Below, one piece after another: positions 43,201-52,833 of a DNA stretch of 64,000 nt; the first letter of the stretch is position 1; the number at the start of each line of letters is the position of its first letter. The notes beneath the pieces were generated by a model, which was not told the DNA's origin, did no database searches, and saw only the letters and a program-made list of their open reading frames with translations. Position numbers and translations under genes: made by a program. The DNA is from Longispora albida DSM 44784 (lineage in GTDB: Bacteria; Actinomycetota; Actinomycetes; Mycobacteriales; Micromonosporaceae): assembly GCF_000379825.1 (NCBI RefSeq), contig NZ_KB903825.1, positions 292,583 through 356,582 on the forward strand. The letters run 5' to 3'.

Positions 43201-46200
43201 GATCGTGTACGTCTTCGACGCCGCCACCGGCAGGCTGGCTTCCTTCGGGCACGTCACGGTAGAGCCGCTGGCCGAGCAGCCGGACACCCAGGTGAGCATG
43301 CCCGGGAGCGTGTCGGTGAGCTGCGCGCCGGTCGCGTCGGACGGCCCGTCGTTCGTCATGACGAGCGTGTAGTCGAACTCCTGGCCCGGCGCGACCTGCT
43401 TGCTGTCCGCCGTGGCCTTCGTAACCTTCAGGTCGGCCTTGGGTGCGGCTGGCCCGCCGCCGGGCAGTCCGGCTTTCGCCGTGTTGTTGGCCGGTACCGG
43501 GTCCGGTGTGGAGGAGGTCACCGTCGCGGTGTTCTCCAGGTCGCCACCCGTGTAGCCGGAGGCGAGCCGGACGGTGAGCGTGACCGTCACCGTTCCGAGG
43601 CGGTCGACTGCGGCCGTCTTCGGGCAGGTCACCTTCTGGCCCGCTGCGGTACAACCGTCCGGAGTGGACGATACGAGGGTCAGGCCGGCCGGCAGGTCGT
43701 CGGTGAGCTGAACTTCCTTGGCCTGCGAGGGGCCGTTGTTGGTGGCGGTCAGCGTGTAGCCGAACGTCTCGCCCGGCGCGGGCTTGGTCGTGGTCGTGGT
43801 GGCCTTGGTGAGGCTGACGTCGGCGTTCGCCGGGGCGGGGCCGCCGCCGGGCAGGCCGGCTTCCGCCGTGTTGTTGTCCGGCTTCGGGTCCGCGCTGTCC
43901 GCGCTGGCCGTCGCCACGTTGCGCACGTTCGTGCCGGAGAAGGCCGGGTCGAGGCGGACGGTCAGCCGGTACGCCTGGCTGCCGGTCAGCGTCGCGATCT
44001 TCGGGCAGGTCACGGTCCGGCCGGAGGCCGTGCAGCCCTCCGGGGTGGAGGACACGAAGGTCAGCTCGGCGGGCAGGGTGTCGGTGACCTGCACGTTCAC
44101 GGCGTCGGACGGGCCGTTGTTCGTCACGGTCACGTCGTAGCCGAAGGTCTCACCGGGCGCTACTTGAGTAGTCCCGACCGGGGCCTTGGTGATGGCCACG
44201 TCTGCGGAGCGCGGGCCGACCCTGATCTCGAACGGGGCCTCGTTGTTGGCCGGCACGCTGTCGAGCGGTTCGGTCACCACGTCCTTGCCGCCGGTCAGGG
44301 TGCTGTCCGGGGCCGCGTCGGGTGCGACGAGCAGCGGGATCACATAGTCGCGGGTCTCGCCGGGCAGCATCCCGGCCGGGACGGTGCACGTGACCGGTCC
44401 GGTGCCGGTGCAGCCCGAGGGCAGTGTGCCCGGAGTGACCTTGGCCGGCAACGTGATCACGTGGTTCGCGGCGTTGCTGGTCGACGGCCCGTTGTTGGTG
44501 ATCGTCACCGTGATGCTCATCGCCGTGCCCGGCGTGACCGGTGCTGCCGGGGCTGCCACGGCCGTGGCCAGGTCGATCTTCTTCGGGGCCGGCTTGCTGT
44601 CCGGCAGGGTGCCGGTGCTGGCGTCGGAACAGCCGTTGCCCGGGCCGGGGTTCGGAGTATCCGAAGTGGAGCAGGCCACGTTCCGGATGTCCGAGCCGTC
44701 GCCGGTGTATGCCGCGCTGAGCCGCACGCGGAGCAGGTACGTCCTGCTGTCCTTCGCCGCCAGGACCGGGACGACCGGGCACGTGACGTTCTGCCCGCTG
44801 GCCGTGCAGCCGGCCGGGTCCGAGGACACGAACACCAGCGCAGCGGGCAGCTGGTCGGTGACCTTCGCGTTGATGGCGTCGGACGGCCCGTTGTTGGTCA
44901 TCACGACCCGGTAGCTGAACTCCTCCCCCGGCGCGACCGGCCCGCCCTGCGGGGCCTTGGTGGTGACCAGGTTCGCCGACCGGCCGCCGACGGGGACCGT
45001 GAACGGCGCGGTGTCGTTGCTGGCCAGCGTGTCCCCCGTGATCGACACGGCCGCCTGGCCGCCGGTCAGGGTGCTGTCCGGCGCTGCGTCCGCCGCCACC
45101 ACGATCGGAAGATCAAATTCTTTCTGTGTACCTGCGGCGAAGCCCCCGCCTATCGTGCAGGTCACCGGCCCGCTCCCGGTGCAGCCCGCAGGCAGAACGC
45201 CCGGGCTCACCTTCGCGGGCAGCGTGATCGTCACCGTCGCCGCCATGTTGGTGTCCGACGGTCCATTGTGCGTGACCGTCACCTTCACCGTGCCGGTACC
45301 GCCGGGCTGGATCGGGGTCGCCGGGCTGGTGGCCGCGATGCCGAGGTCCCACTTGCGGCTGGCTGGCGAGCCACCGGGCAGGCCAGCCTTGGCGGTGTTG
45401 TTGTCCGTCCTCGGGTCGGCCGTGCTGGAGGCGACGGTCGCGGAGTTGGTCACGTCGGAGCCGGTGCCGTCGCCGGCGTACGAGGAAGAGAGCTTGACCT
45501 TGATCTTGTAGGTCTTGGACATGCCGGCCGGGAGGCTGGTCTCCGCCGGGCAGGTCACGGTCGAGCCGCTGGCCGAGCAGCCGGACACCCAGGTCAGCGC
45601 GCTCGGCAGCGTGTCGGTGAGCTGCGCGCCCGCCGCGTCCGAAGGCCCGTCGTTCGTCATGACCAGCGTGTACTCGAACTCCTCGCCGGGCGCGACCTGC
45701 GTCGTCCCGGTGGTCTTGCTGACCTTCACGTCGGCCTTCGCCGGGGCGGTGTTCCCGCCGGGCACCCCCGCTGTCGCGGTGTTGTTGTCCGTCTGCGGGT
45801 CGGTGGTGGCCGAGGCGACCCGGCCGGTGTTCCGGACCTCCGACCCATCGCCGGTGTATCCGGACGCGAGCCGCACGGTCAGCGTGACCGACGTGGTCCC
45901 GAGCCGTCCGAGCGTCGCCGTCTTCGGGCAGGTCACCTGCTGGCCGGCGGCTGTGCAGCCTGCCGGGTTGGAGGAAACGAAGATCAGCTCGGCGGGTAGA
46001 TCGTCAGTGATCTGCACGTCCTTGGCGACCGACGGACCGTTGTTCGTCACGGTCAGCACGTAGTCGAACGTCTCGCCAGGAGCGACCTTCGCCGCGTTGG
46101 CCGTGGCCTTGGTGATGGCCAGGTCGGCCTGGACCGGCGCGGGACCGCCATCCGGCAGGCCAGCCTCGGCGGTGTTGTTGCCGGGCTTCGGGTCAGGGCT

Positions 46201-49200
46201 GTCGGCGCTGACCGTGGCGGTGTTCCGAACGTCGGAACCGTCACCGGTGTAGGCGGGGTCGAGCCGGACCGTCAGCCGGTAGGCCTGGCTGCCGGCCAGC
46301 GTCGCGAGCTTCGGGCAGGTCACGGTCTGGCCGGAGGCCGTGCAGCCTGCCGGGTCAGAGGACACGAAGCTCAGTGCGGCCGGGAGCGTGTCGGTGACCT
46401 GCACGTTCACGGCGATCGACGGGCCGTTGTTCGTCACGGTCACGTCGTAGCCGAACGTCTCACCCGGGGCGACCTTCGCCGTGCCCACCGCAGCCTTGGT
46501 GATGGAGACGTCCGCCGAGCGCGGGCCGACCGGGATCACGTAGCTGGCCGTGTTGTTGGTGGCGACGGTGTCGTCCGGGTTGGACACGGTCGCCTGGCCG
46601 CCGGTCAGCGTGGTGTCCGGGGCGGCGTCAGGCGCGACGGTCACCGGGATGACGAACACCTTGTCCGTACCGTTCTGCCAACCGGCCGGAACCGTGCAGG
46701 TCACCGGGTTGGTACCCGTGCAGCCAGCCGGCAGTGTGCCTGCGGTGGCCCCGGCCGGGATCGTGATGGTGACCGTCGTCGCCGAACCGGTGTCCGAGGG
46801 CCCGTTGTTGCGCGCCGTCACCGTCACCGAACCAGAGCCACCGGGCGGCAGCGTGCCGGGGCCGGTCGCCGTGACGCTGATGTCGGAGGCGGCCTGTGCC
46901 GTGGTGGACATCGTGAACGGCTTCTCGTTGTTCGCCGCCACGGTGTCGTCCGCGCCGTCCACGACAGCCTTACCGCCAGTGAGAGTGGTGTTCAGCGGCG
47001 CGTTCGAGGCGATCTTCACCGGAATCACGAACGACTTGTCCGTACCAGCCACCCAGCCAGCCGGGACCGTGCAGGTCACCGGGCCGGTGCCGGTGCACCC
47101 GGCAGGCAGCGTGCCGGACACGCTCACACTCGCCGGGAGCGTGATCGTCACAGTCGACGCCGAACGCGCATCCGAAGGCCCGACATTGTTCGCCGTCACC
47201 GTGACCGTCGCCGCCGAACCCGGAGCCAGCGGACCTGCCGGCGTGACCGTCGCCGCCGTCACCGCGAGGTCCGTGCTCGCACCTGTCGTCGACATCGTGA
47301 ACGGCTTCTCGTTGTTCGCCGCCACCGTGTCGTCCGCGCCGGTCACCACCGCCTTGCCGCCGTTGAGGGTCGTGTTCAGCGGCGCGTTCGAGGCGATCTT
47401 CACGGGAATCACGAACGACTTGTCCGTACCAGCCACCCAGCCAGCCGGAACCGTGCAGGTGATGGGGGCCGCCCCGGTGCACCCGGCCGGCAACGGCCCA
47501 GCGACGTCCACACTGGACGGCAACGTGATCGTCACCGTCGACGCCGACCGCGAATCCGACGGCCCGACGTTGTTCGCCGTCACCATGACCGTCGCCGTCG
47601 AACCCGGAGGCAGAGCACCCGCCGGCGTGACCGTCGCGGCGGTCACCGCGAGATCCGTGCTGGCTCCCGTCGTGGACATCGTGAACGGCTTCTCGTTGTT
47701 GGTCGTGACCGTGTCACCTGTCGCCGCGACCACGGCTTTACCGCCGGACAGAGTGCTGTTGACCGGCGCGTTCGAGGCGATCTTCACCGGAATCGCGAAG
47801 GACTTGTCTGTACCGGTGGCCCAGCCAGCCGCAACAGTGCAGGTCACCGGGCCGGTGCCCGTGCAGCCGGCCGGCAGCGTCCCGGAGACGCTCACGTTCG
47901 CCGGCAGCGTGATCGTCACCGTCGAGTCCACTGTGGTGTTCGAGGGGCCGCTGTTCGTCGCGACGACCGTCACCGTGGCGGTGGAACCCGGCGGGAGCGG
48001 GCCTGGCCCGGTAGCGGACTTCATGGCCACGTCGAACTGCGCCGCACCCGTGTTGATCACGATCGGGGCGGTGTTGTTGGCCGGGTTCGTGTCACGGGGG
48101 CTGCCGACCACGGCTGTGCCGCCGGGCAGCGGGCTCGCGTTCGGCGGGGCGTCCGGGTTCACGGTGATCGGGATGGCCAGTGCCTTCGTCGCGCCCTTCG
48201 CGAGGTCGGACGCCGCGATCGTGCAGGTGACCGTGCCGTCGGCGTTCTTCACGCAACCGGCAGGCGGGGTGCCGAACGTGGTCCCGGTTGGCGGGGTCAG
48301 CGTGACCGTGGCGGGGATGTCGCTGGCGTCCGGCCCGTCGTTGGTCACCCGGACCGGCAGCGTGCCCGACGAGCCTGGCGTGAGCGTCAGCGGGTCGGTG
48401 GCGATCCGCAGGTCGATCGCCGGGTAGCTCGTGACGGTCACGGGGTAATCCTCGGCCTCGCCACCGGCTGCCTCACCGAAGGACGAAGGGTCGGCCACCA
48501 CATCGTCGAACAGCCGCAGGCGCAGGTAGGAGGTACCGGAAGGCCTGGCAGCCGGCACTGTCCAGGTCAGAGCGACAGTCTGCTCGCCAGCTGCGGACGG
48601 CACGGTCGCAGTGACCCGCTCGCCCGGCTGGAACTGGCCGTCGAGATTACTGTCGAACCAGCCGGCCAGCGTGACCGGCTTACCGGAGCTGTTGGTGACC
48701 TTGACACTCGCGACATAGCGAGTGTCCTCCTTGCCAAGGGCAGCGACAGTGGCGATCGCGTCGTCCGAGGTGTCGCCCAGGCCGTTGAGGGCGCCGGCCG
48801 TCCCGTTGACGATGGGCCGGCGGGCGTCCGGCTCAGCGTCGATCTTCGGGCCCAGCCGCAGGCCGGCGGTGAGCTTGTGCACCGGGCCGTCGGCGGCGGT
48901 CGAGGTCTTGTAGCTGTCGGGGGCGTCACCGAACTCCGCGGACCGCAGGCAGCCCGCCGCGTCGGCCACGTCCGGGTTACCGGCCAGGCTGCTGATCTGC
49001 ACGGCAGCCGGCACGTTCGCGGACGTGATCGGGCTGGCGGCGGTGGAGGAGCTCAGGTCGAGCTGGTAGAGCCGCCCGGTGGTCGCCAGGAAGTAGAACG
49101 TGCCGTCCTCGCCGAAGAACACGGCCTTGTAGTTGGTGCCGGTCGGCACAGCGCTCGACTTCAGTACCACCTTCTGGGGGCTCTTCGACGGGTCGGCGTA

Positions 49201-52200
49201 GAGCAGATCACCGGAGGAGCCGTCCGCAGCGTAGAGGCGGCCGTCTGCGGGGTGGTAGGCCCAGTCCCACCAGCCGCCGGTACCAGGCGGGTTGGTGGCG
49301 GTCGCGGTCGGCTGCTCGCCACGCAGGTCGATCACCGCCGAGGACGAGGTTGAGCCCCCGGTGACCACCAGGTAGTCCCCGTTCTCTGTCACCGCGCCCA
49401 GCTGCCAGGTGGAGGAATTGGAGGGCAGGCCAGCAATCGTCTTCGTGACCAGCGTGCCGGCCGCCGGGTTGATCACGACCAGCTTGTTGTCCTTGCTGAC
49501 CGCGTAGAGCAGGCCATCCGTCTTGTTGTAGCCCATCGCGTCGTACCCGCCGGCCAGCGTCCCGCCGGGCACCAGGGTCATGGTGCCGAGCATCAGGTCG
49601 TAGCGGTACAGGTCGGTGGGGGCGGTGCCCACGGCGAGGTAGGCGTAGGAGACGCAGGGGGTGGCGGAGGCGATCGGGATCCGGTAGTCCTCGACCTCGC
49701 CGCCGGTGGCCACGGCCCCGGCCGGGGCCGGATCGTCAGCGGCTGGGAACGGGGTCACGGTCCCCTCGTACAGCCGCAGCCTGGCATAAGTACGGCCGCG
49801 GGCGACTCCAGTCAGGCCCGACCAGGCCAGGGTGGCCGTGGTGGCGTTGTTCGGCACGGAGACGGTGGCACGCTCACCCGCGTCGAAGGAGCCGTTGCCG
49901 TCGACGTCGATCCAGCCGGCCAGGGTCGCGGCCGTGCCGGTGGTGTTGCGGACGGTCACAGCCACCGAGTACGTCGTGTCACCGACGGACAGCTGCGGCC
50001 AGGCGGCCACGCCGTCGTCGAAGGTGTCACCCGTGCCGTCGAGCGGGCCCGCAGCCCCCGCCACGATGGGCCGGCGTGCGTCGGACTCCACACTGGCCTT
50101 CGCGCCGATGCCGAGCGCGGCGATCCGGTTGTGGGAAGGGCCGCCGGCCGCCACTGAGGTCTTGTAGGAGTCGGGGGCGTCGCCATAGTCGGCGACCTTG
50201 AGGCAACCGCCGGCGTCGGAGGCTGCCGAGGTGGTCGGCACCGCGCCGATCTGGCTGAACTGCACGCCGTTCAGGCTGATCAACGCTCCGGGCTTCGAGG
50301 TGGACAGGTCGATCTGGTACACCTTCGACGGCGTGCTGTTGTCCAGGACGTAGAGGTCGCCCTCGGTGTCGAAGAACGCGCCACGGTACTGGGCAGCCGG
50401 CAGCAGCGCCGAACTCGACTTGGTGACCGCGCCGGTCGCCGGGTCCACCCGGAACAGGAAGCCGGAGGCGTCCACGGAGTAGAGGTACACGTCGGCCGGA
50501 TGGAATGCCCAGTCGTAGAGGCCGCTGCTGCCGGGGTTGACCTGGATCTGGCCGAGCACAGTGCCGATCGGGGCCACGCCGGGGTCGAGGTTGACGATGA
50601 AGGTCGGCACGCTGCTGTTGGAATGCACGTAGAGCCTCGCGCCGTCGGGCGACACGGCACCGACGTCGTAGACCGAGCCGCCGTTGCTGGTCAGCGCCGG
50701 GCTGAACGAGTACTCGGTCACCCCGCCCGCTGGGTTGATCTCGACCAGCTTCGTGTACTTGTCCGCGCCCCGGGTCGTGCCGTAGACCCGGCCGTTGACG
50801 CCGCTGACCCCGACCGCGTCGTATCCGTTGGCATAGCGGGTGTTCGCCAGCAGCGTCGAGGTGCCCAGCAGCGGGTTGAACTGGTAGAGGTCGGTCGGTC
50901 CGGTGCCGAGCGACACGTAGACCGAGGACGTGCACAGGTCAGTGGCCGGCGGCCGGACGCTCAGCGGGTAGTCCTCCACCTCGCCGTTACCGGCCTGCCC
51001 GCCGCTGGGCGTGGGTTCTGTGACGGCCGAGTCGTACAACCGCAGCCGCACGTAGCTGAGGCCGGCTACCCCGCCGGACAGCCCGGACCAGGTCAGCGTG
51101 GCCGTGGTCGCGCTGGCCGCGACGGTCGCGGTGACCCGCTCGCCATCGTCGAACGTGCCACTGTTGTCGAAGTCCAGCCAGCCGGCCAGCGTGACCGGCG
51201 CGGCCGTGGTGTTGGTGACCGCCACGTCGATCGCGTAACTCGTGCTGTCGGTACGCAGTACCGGCCAGGTGGCGACCCCGTCGTCGAAGGTGTCGCCGCG
51301 CCCGTCGAGGCTGCCGGTCACCCCGTTGACCACGGACGGGCGGGCATTGGGCTCCTGGTCTGTACCCGCGCCCAGTTTCAGGCCGGGCACCATGTTGTGC
51401 GCGGGGCCGTCCGGGTACACCGTCGTATATGTGTCCGGGGCGTCGCCGTAGTCCCTGAGCCGCAGGCAGCCGCCGCCGTCGGCCACGGTCGTGCCTGGCT
51501 TGATGGTGCCGATCTGGGTGGCCTTCGGGCCGGTGGTGATGCTGATCGGGCTGGCGGCGGTGGAAGCGGACAGGTCGAGCTGGTAGACCTTCTGCGGCGA
51601 CGAGTCGTCCACGGCGAACAGCGTGCCGTCCGAGCTGAACACGATCGCCATGTACTTCGCCGCCGGGGCGACGTTGCGACCGGCGGTCGACGCGCCGGTC
51701 AACGGGTTGATCCGGACGAGGTTCCCGCTGGAGTTGACGGAGTAGATGGAGCCGTCGTTCGGGTGGTAGGCGAGGTCGTACTGGTCGTACCCGGAGATCT
51801 TGCTCAGCACCCTGCCGACGGCTCCCCGGGTCGAGTCCAGGTTGATCACGTAGGCGCCGGAGGTGCTGTTGCGGGTGATGTAGTAGTCGCGGCCGTCAGG
51901 CGAGACCGCGCCCTGGTCGAAGGCCGTGTCGGAGACGGCCTGAGTGCCAGAGAAAGCGATCTTGGTGACCGTGCCGGCCTCCGGGTCGATCTCCACCATG
52001 TTCGTGGACCTGTCGCCTGAGACCTGCGCGCCGTAGACCTTGCCCGTCAGGCTGCTGTACCCGATCGCGTCGTAGCCGTTGGCGTGGCTGGTGCCGGGCA
52101 CGAGGGTCATCGTGCCGAGGATCGGGTCGAACTTGTACAGGTTGGTCGGCCCAGTACCGACCGCCGTGTAGGCGAAAGCCCCGCAGCCCCCAGCCTCGGG

Positions 52201-52494
52201 CATACGGTTCACCCGGGAGGGCGGCTTGCTGGCCGGGGCGGGTGCCGCCTTGACCGGGGCCGCCTGGCTCTTCGGAGGCTTGGCCGATGGCGAGGCGGAC
52301 GGCTTGGCGGAAGGGCTGGCCGAGGGCTTACCGGAAGCAGTGGCGGCCGGCGCGCGTGATGGCTTGGGTTTCGCCGTGGCCGCCGGGCTGGGCGGTGGTG
52401 CCGCCGCCACCGGCGAGGCCAGCGCCAGCAGCCCGGCCGCGCAGGTGAGCGCCAGCCCGGCGCGGAACCGCCGCAGAATCCCCCGTGCCACCAT
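40228..52494 (-). CDS. Giant repeat surface protein, about 4,090 aa (GEVED plus DUF11 repeats)
   Basis: It starts at about ATG 52494 (after GGAGG; GTG 52491 is possible). Residues ~1-33 are a signal peptide; 34-95 an Ala/Pro/Lys/Ser stalk. Then three units, each a propeller-like region (AVGTGPTNLYKFDPILGTMT) plus a GEVED domain (DYGDAPDTYTT ... GEVEDYPL), end at about residues 515, 940 and 1355. From ~1370 to ~4010 there are about 21 DUF11 domains of ~125 residues (pattern ADVAITKA...VAPGETFGYDVTVTNNGPS...LPAGCTA). The C-terminus is PPIPVTGTPFWAIAGWGLG, membrane helix and RRDQEA: an IPVTG sortase-like signal. It is probably cell-wall anchored and adhesive or stalk-like; no enzymatic motif is seen. 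Confidence 0.88.
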   Translation of the reverse strand: MVARGILRRFRAGLALTCAAGLLALASPVAAAPPPSPAATAKPKPSRAPAATASGKPSASPSAKPSASPSAKPPKSQAAPVKAAPAPASKPPSRVNRMPEAGGCGAFAYTAVGTGPTNLYKFDPILGTMTLVPGTSHANGYDAIGYSSLTGKVYGAQVSGDRSTNMVEIDPEAGTVTKIAFSGTQAVSDTAFDQGAVSPDGRDYYITRNSTSGAYVINLDSTRGAVGRVLSKISGYDQYDLAYHPNDGSIYSVNSSGNLVRINPLTGASTAGRNVAPAAKYMAIVFSSDGTLFAVDDSSPQKVYQLDLSASTAASPISITTGPKATQIGTIKPGTTVADGGGCLRLRDYGDAPDTYTTVYPDGPAHNMVPGLKLGAGTDQEPNARPSVVNGVTGSLDGRGDTFDDGVATWPVLRTDSTSYAIDVAVTNTTAAPVTLAGWLDFDNSGTFDDGERVTATVAASATTATLTWSGLSGGVAGLSYVRLRLYDSAVTEPTPSGGQAGNGEVEDYPLSVRPPATDLCTSSVYVSLGTGPTDLYQFNPLLGTSTLLANTRYANGYDAVGVSGVNGRVYGTTRGADKYTKLVEINPAGGVTEYSFSPALTSNGGSVYDVGAVSPDGARLYVHSNSSVPTFIVNLDPGVAPIGTVLGQIQVNPGSSGLYDWAFHPADVYLYSVDASGFLFRVDPATGAVTKSSSALLPAAQYRGAFFDTEGDLYVLDNSTPSKVYQIDLSTSKPGALISLNGVQFSQIGAVPTTSAASDAGGCLKVADYGDAPDSYKTSVAAGGPSHNRIAALGIGAKASVESDARRPIVAGAAGPLDGTGDTFDDGVAAWPQLSVGDTTYSVAVTVRNTTGTAATLAGWIDVDGNGSFDAGERATVSVPNNATTATLAWSGLTGVARGRTYARLRLYEGTVTPFPAADDPAPAGAVATGGEVEDYRIPIASATPCVSYAYLAVGTAPTDLYRYDLMLGTMTLVPGGTLAGGYDAMGYNKTDGLLYAVSKDNKLVVINPAAGTLVTKTIAGLPSNSSTWQLGAVTENGDYLVVTGGSTSSSAVIDLRGEQPTATATNPPGTGGWWDWAYHPADGRLYAADGSSGDLLYADPSKSPQKVVLKSSAVPTGTNYKAVFFGEDGTFYFLATTGRLYQLDLSSSTAASPITSANVPAAVQISSLAGNPDVADAAGCLRSAEFGDAPDSYKTSTAADGPVHKLTAGLRLGPKIDAEPDARRPIVNGTAGALNGLGDTSDDAIATVAALGKEDTRYVASVKVTNSSGKPVTLAGWFDSNLDGQFQPGERVTATVPSAAGEQTVALTWTVPAARPSGTSYLRLRLFDDVVADPSSFGEAAGGEAEDYPVTVTSYPAIDLRIATDPLTLTPGSSGTLPVRVTNDGPDASDIPATVTLTPPTGTTFGTPPAGCVKNADGTVTCTIAASDLAKGATKALAIPITVNPDAPPNASPLPGGTAVVGSPRDTNPANNTAPIVINTGAAQFDVAMKSATGPGPLPPGSTATVTVVATNSGPSNTTVDSTVTITLPANVSVSGTLPAGCTGTGPVTCTVAAGWATGTDKSFAIPVKIASNAPVNSTLSGGKAVVAATGDTVTTNNEKPFTMSTTGASTDLAVTAATVTPAGALPPGSTATVMVTANNVGPSDSRSASTVTITLPSSVDVAGPLPAGCTGAAPITCTVPAGWVAGTDKSFVIPVKIASNAPLNTTLNGGKAVVTGADDTVAANNEKPFTMSTTGASTDLAVTAATVTPAGPLAPGSAATVTVTANNVGPSDARSASTVTITLPASVSVSGTLPAGCTGTGPVTCTVPAGWVAGTDKSFVIPVKIASNAPLNTTLTGGKAVVDGADDTVAANNEKPFTMSTTAQAASDISVTATGPGTLPPGGSGSVTVTARNNGPSDTGSATTVTITIPAGATAGTLPAGCTGTNPVTCTVPAGWQNGTDKVFVIPVTVAPDAAPDTTLTGGQATVSNPDDTVATNNTASYVIPVGPRSADVSITKAAVGTAKVAPGETFGYDVTVTNNGPSIAVNVQVTDTLPAALSFVSSDPAGCTASGQTVTCPKLATLAGSQAYRLTVRLDPAYTGDGSDVRNTATVSADSPDPKPGNNTAEAGLPDGGPAPVQADLAITKATANAAKVAPGETFDYVLTVTNNGPSVAKDVQITDDLPAELIFVSSNPAGCTAAGQQVTCPKTATLGRLGTTSVTLTVRLASGYTGDGSEVRNTGRVASATTDPQTDNNTATAGVPGGNTAPAKADVKVSKTTGTTQVAPGEEFEYTLVMTNDGPSDAAGAQLTDTLPSALTWVSGCSASGSTVTCPAETSLPAGMSKTYKIKVKLSSSYAGDGTGSDVTNSATVASSTADPRTDNNTAKAGLPGGSPASRKWDLGIAATSPATPIQPGGTGTVKVTVTHNGPSDTNMAATVTITLPAKVSPGVLPAGCTGSGPVTCTIGGGFAAGTQKEFDLPIVVAADAAPDSTLTGGQAAVSITGDTLASNDTAPFTVPVGGRSANLVTTKAPQGGPVAPGEEFSYRVVMTNNGPSDAINAKVTDQLPAALVFVSSDPAGCTASGQNVTCPVVPVLAAKDSRTYLLRVRLSAAYTGDGSDIRNVACSTSDTPNPGPGNGCSDASTGTLPDSKPAPKKIDLATAVAAPAAPVTPGTAMSITVTITNNGPSTSNAANHVITLPAKVTPGTLPSGCTGTGPVTCTVPAGMLPGETRDYVIPLLVAPDAAPDSTLTGGKDVVTEPLDSVPANNEAPFEIRVGPRSADVAITKAPVGTTQVAPGETFGYDVTVTNNGPSDAVNVQVTDTLPAELTFVSSTPEGCTASGRTVTCPKIATLTGSQAYRLTVRLDPAFSGTNVRNVATASADSADPKPDNNTAEAGLPGGGPAPANADVSLTKATTTTTKPAPGETFGYTLTATNNGPSQAKEVQLTDDLPAGLTLVSSTPDGCTAAGQKVTCPKTAAVDRLGTVTVTLTVRLASGYTGGDLENTATVTSSTPDPVPANNTAKAGLPGGGPAAPKADLKVTKATADSKQVAPGQEFDYTLVMTNDGPSDATGAQLTDTLPGMLTWVSGCSASGSTVTCPKEASLPVAASKTYTIRVRLASGYAGNGSDVVNTATVSSATADPDSANNTATAGLPGGTPAARIWDLGVTATSPATPIVPGGTGTVKVTVTHNGPSDTSTAATVTITLPAKVTPGTLPSGCTGTGPVTCTIPAGFVAGTTKEFDLPIVVAPDAAPDSTLTGGQAAVAITGDTVAGNNTAPFTVPVAAASADVAITKATASTTRVAPGEEFDYVIEVTNNGPSDAAGVQVTDELPAALTWVSGCSASGRTVTCPQLAVLAAKGKQSYTVRVRLDVAYTGDGTDIRNIARAATTSADPNPANNTAEAGLPGGGPANRKIDLATAVTAPAAPVTPGTATSITVTITNNGPSATAATAKHTVTLPAKATVGSPLPAGCTGTGPITCTVPAGMIPGATKTYVIPLLVAPDADSTLTGGKDVVAEPLDGVPGNNEAPFVIPVGPRSADVALTKAPAGTTKIAPGETFDYNLTVTNNGPSTAVGVQVTDTLPAELTFLSSTPAGCTAAGRTVTCPQIPALSGTQSYKLTVRLDPAFTGADVRNVAAASASSPDPKPANNTAEAGLPGGGPAPAKADLSITKSTPATKIGAGSEFDFRFEVRNAGPSVATGVTISDTLPAPFAFLSSMDGCTAAGQQVSCPGDTLAPGAAVTRTIRVLLSPAYTGDGSDLANTATVSSGTADPVPGNNSHTWRPPDGMITRPVTDMSVTKTLADGRAIAPGETYDYIVTATNNGKATAAVNVIVMDPLPPMLSFVSSTPACTAQGQLVTCPVVPNVAPGDDLVYTVTVRLDPAYAGDGSDIANIAKVTADNADNDLDNNSSKADGVPGGKVKPPIADVALTITEPANLVVPGDADKVLVHLTNLGPSSVREDTPAEIVMPPHVTAGTPLPSNCTAASAGTVVNCTVPPGLRPESARRTEAATTLTIPIVIAAGAPGNSVLTPGTARHTRASDPVLENNSATWKVRTGPARPVPPAPVPPIPVTGTPFWAIAGWGLGCLVIGALLLVLIRRDQEA
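41931..46527 (-). repeat. Higher-order repeat: blocks of six DUF11 domains
   Basis: The sequence AGCGCGGGCC with matching flanks occurs at 41931, 44208 and 46518, periods of 2277 and 2310 bases. Reading the protein, DUF11 domains follow the same order of six subtypes twice (starting ADVSITKA, ADLAITKA, ADVKVSKT, WDLGIAATS, NLVTTKA, IDLATAV), and a third block begins. The gene therefore grew by duplicating six-domain blocks rather than single domains. Confidence 0.8.
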
Positions 52495-52833
52495 CAAGCC
52501 TCCGTGGGTCGTGCACCAGCCAGTGCCGCGCCAACTTCACCCATATAGGGCATTAGCTCAGAAACTAGTGCATTGACGTCCCAGCTGAGATCACATACCC
52601 CAAGGCACACGCGGAAAGGCCGGCACAACCACACTCCCGCCCGAGCAGCCACGCATCGGCCGCCGCTAATTTCCGTTGAGCGGCGGCCACGTCCGCCCGT
52701 ACCGTCGTCCCGTGCTGCTGTGACGAGCCTTTCCCCAGCCGCGGCCCGGCGCGAACGCCCGCCGCGTGATCCGCCCGTGCGGGTAGTGACCCGCTGCTGG
52801 GCGGCATTCCGGCTACCCCTGCGAAGGCTCGTC
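52495..52833. other. Gene-free spacer between the giant gene and the TrmH gene
   Basis: 339 bases between divergent genes. It contains a hairpin with 10-bp arms GGCCGCCGCT / AGCGGCGGCC (52658-52688, 11-base loop) and, near 52541, CCCATATAGGG, a short symmetric A/T stretch that could be part of the giant gene's promoter. No supported coding sequence was found. Confidence 0.6.

Noticed and set aside
40627..45999. A 1790-codon open frame on the plus strand opposite the giant gene
   Set aside because: It runs antisense to DUF11 repeats and is rich in Arg, Gly, Val and Asp with no domain. High G+C keeps the opposite frame free of stops, and the repeats multiply it.
41900..47000. Regularly spaced similar sequences that might look like an array
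   Set aside because: They are DUF11 domain repeats in one open frame with units near 375 bases, not short CRISPR repeats with unique spacers.
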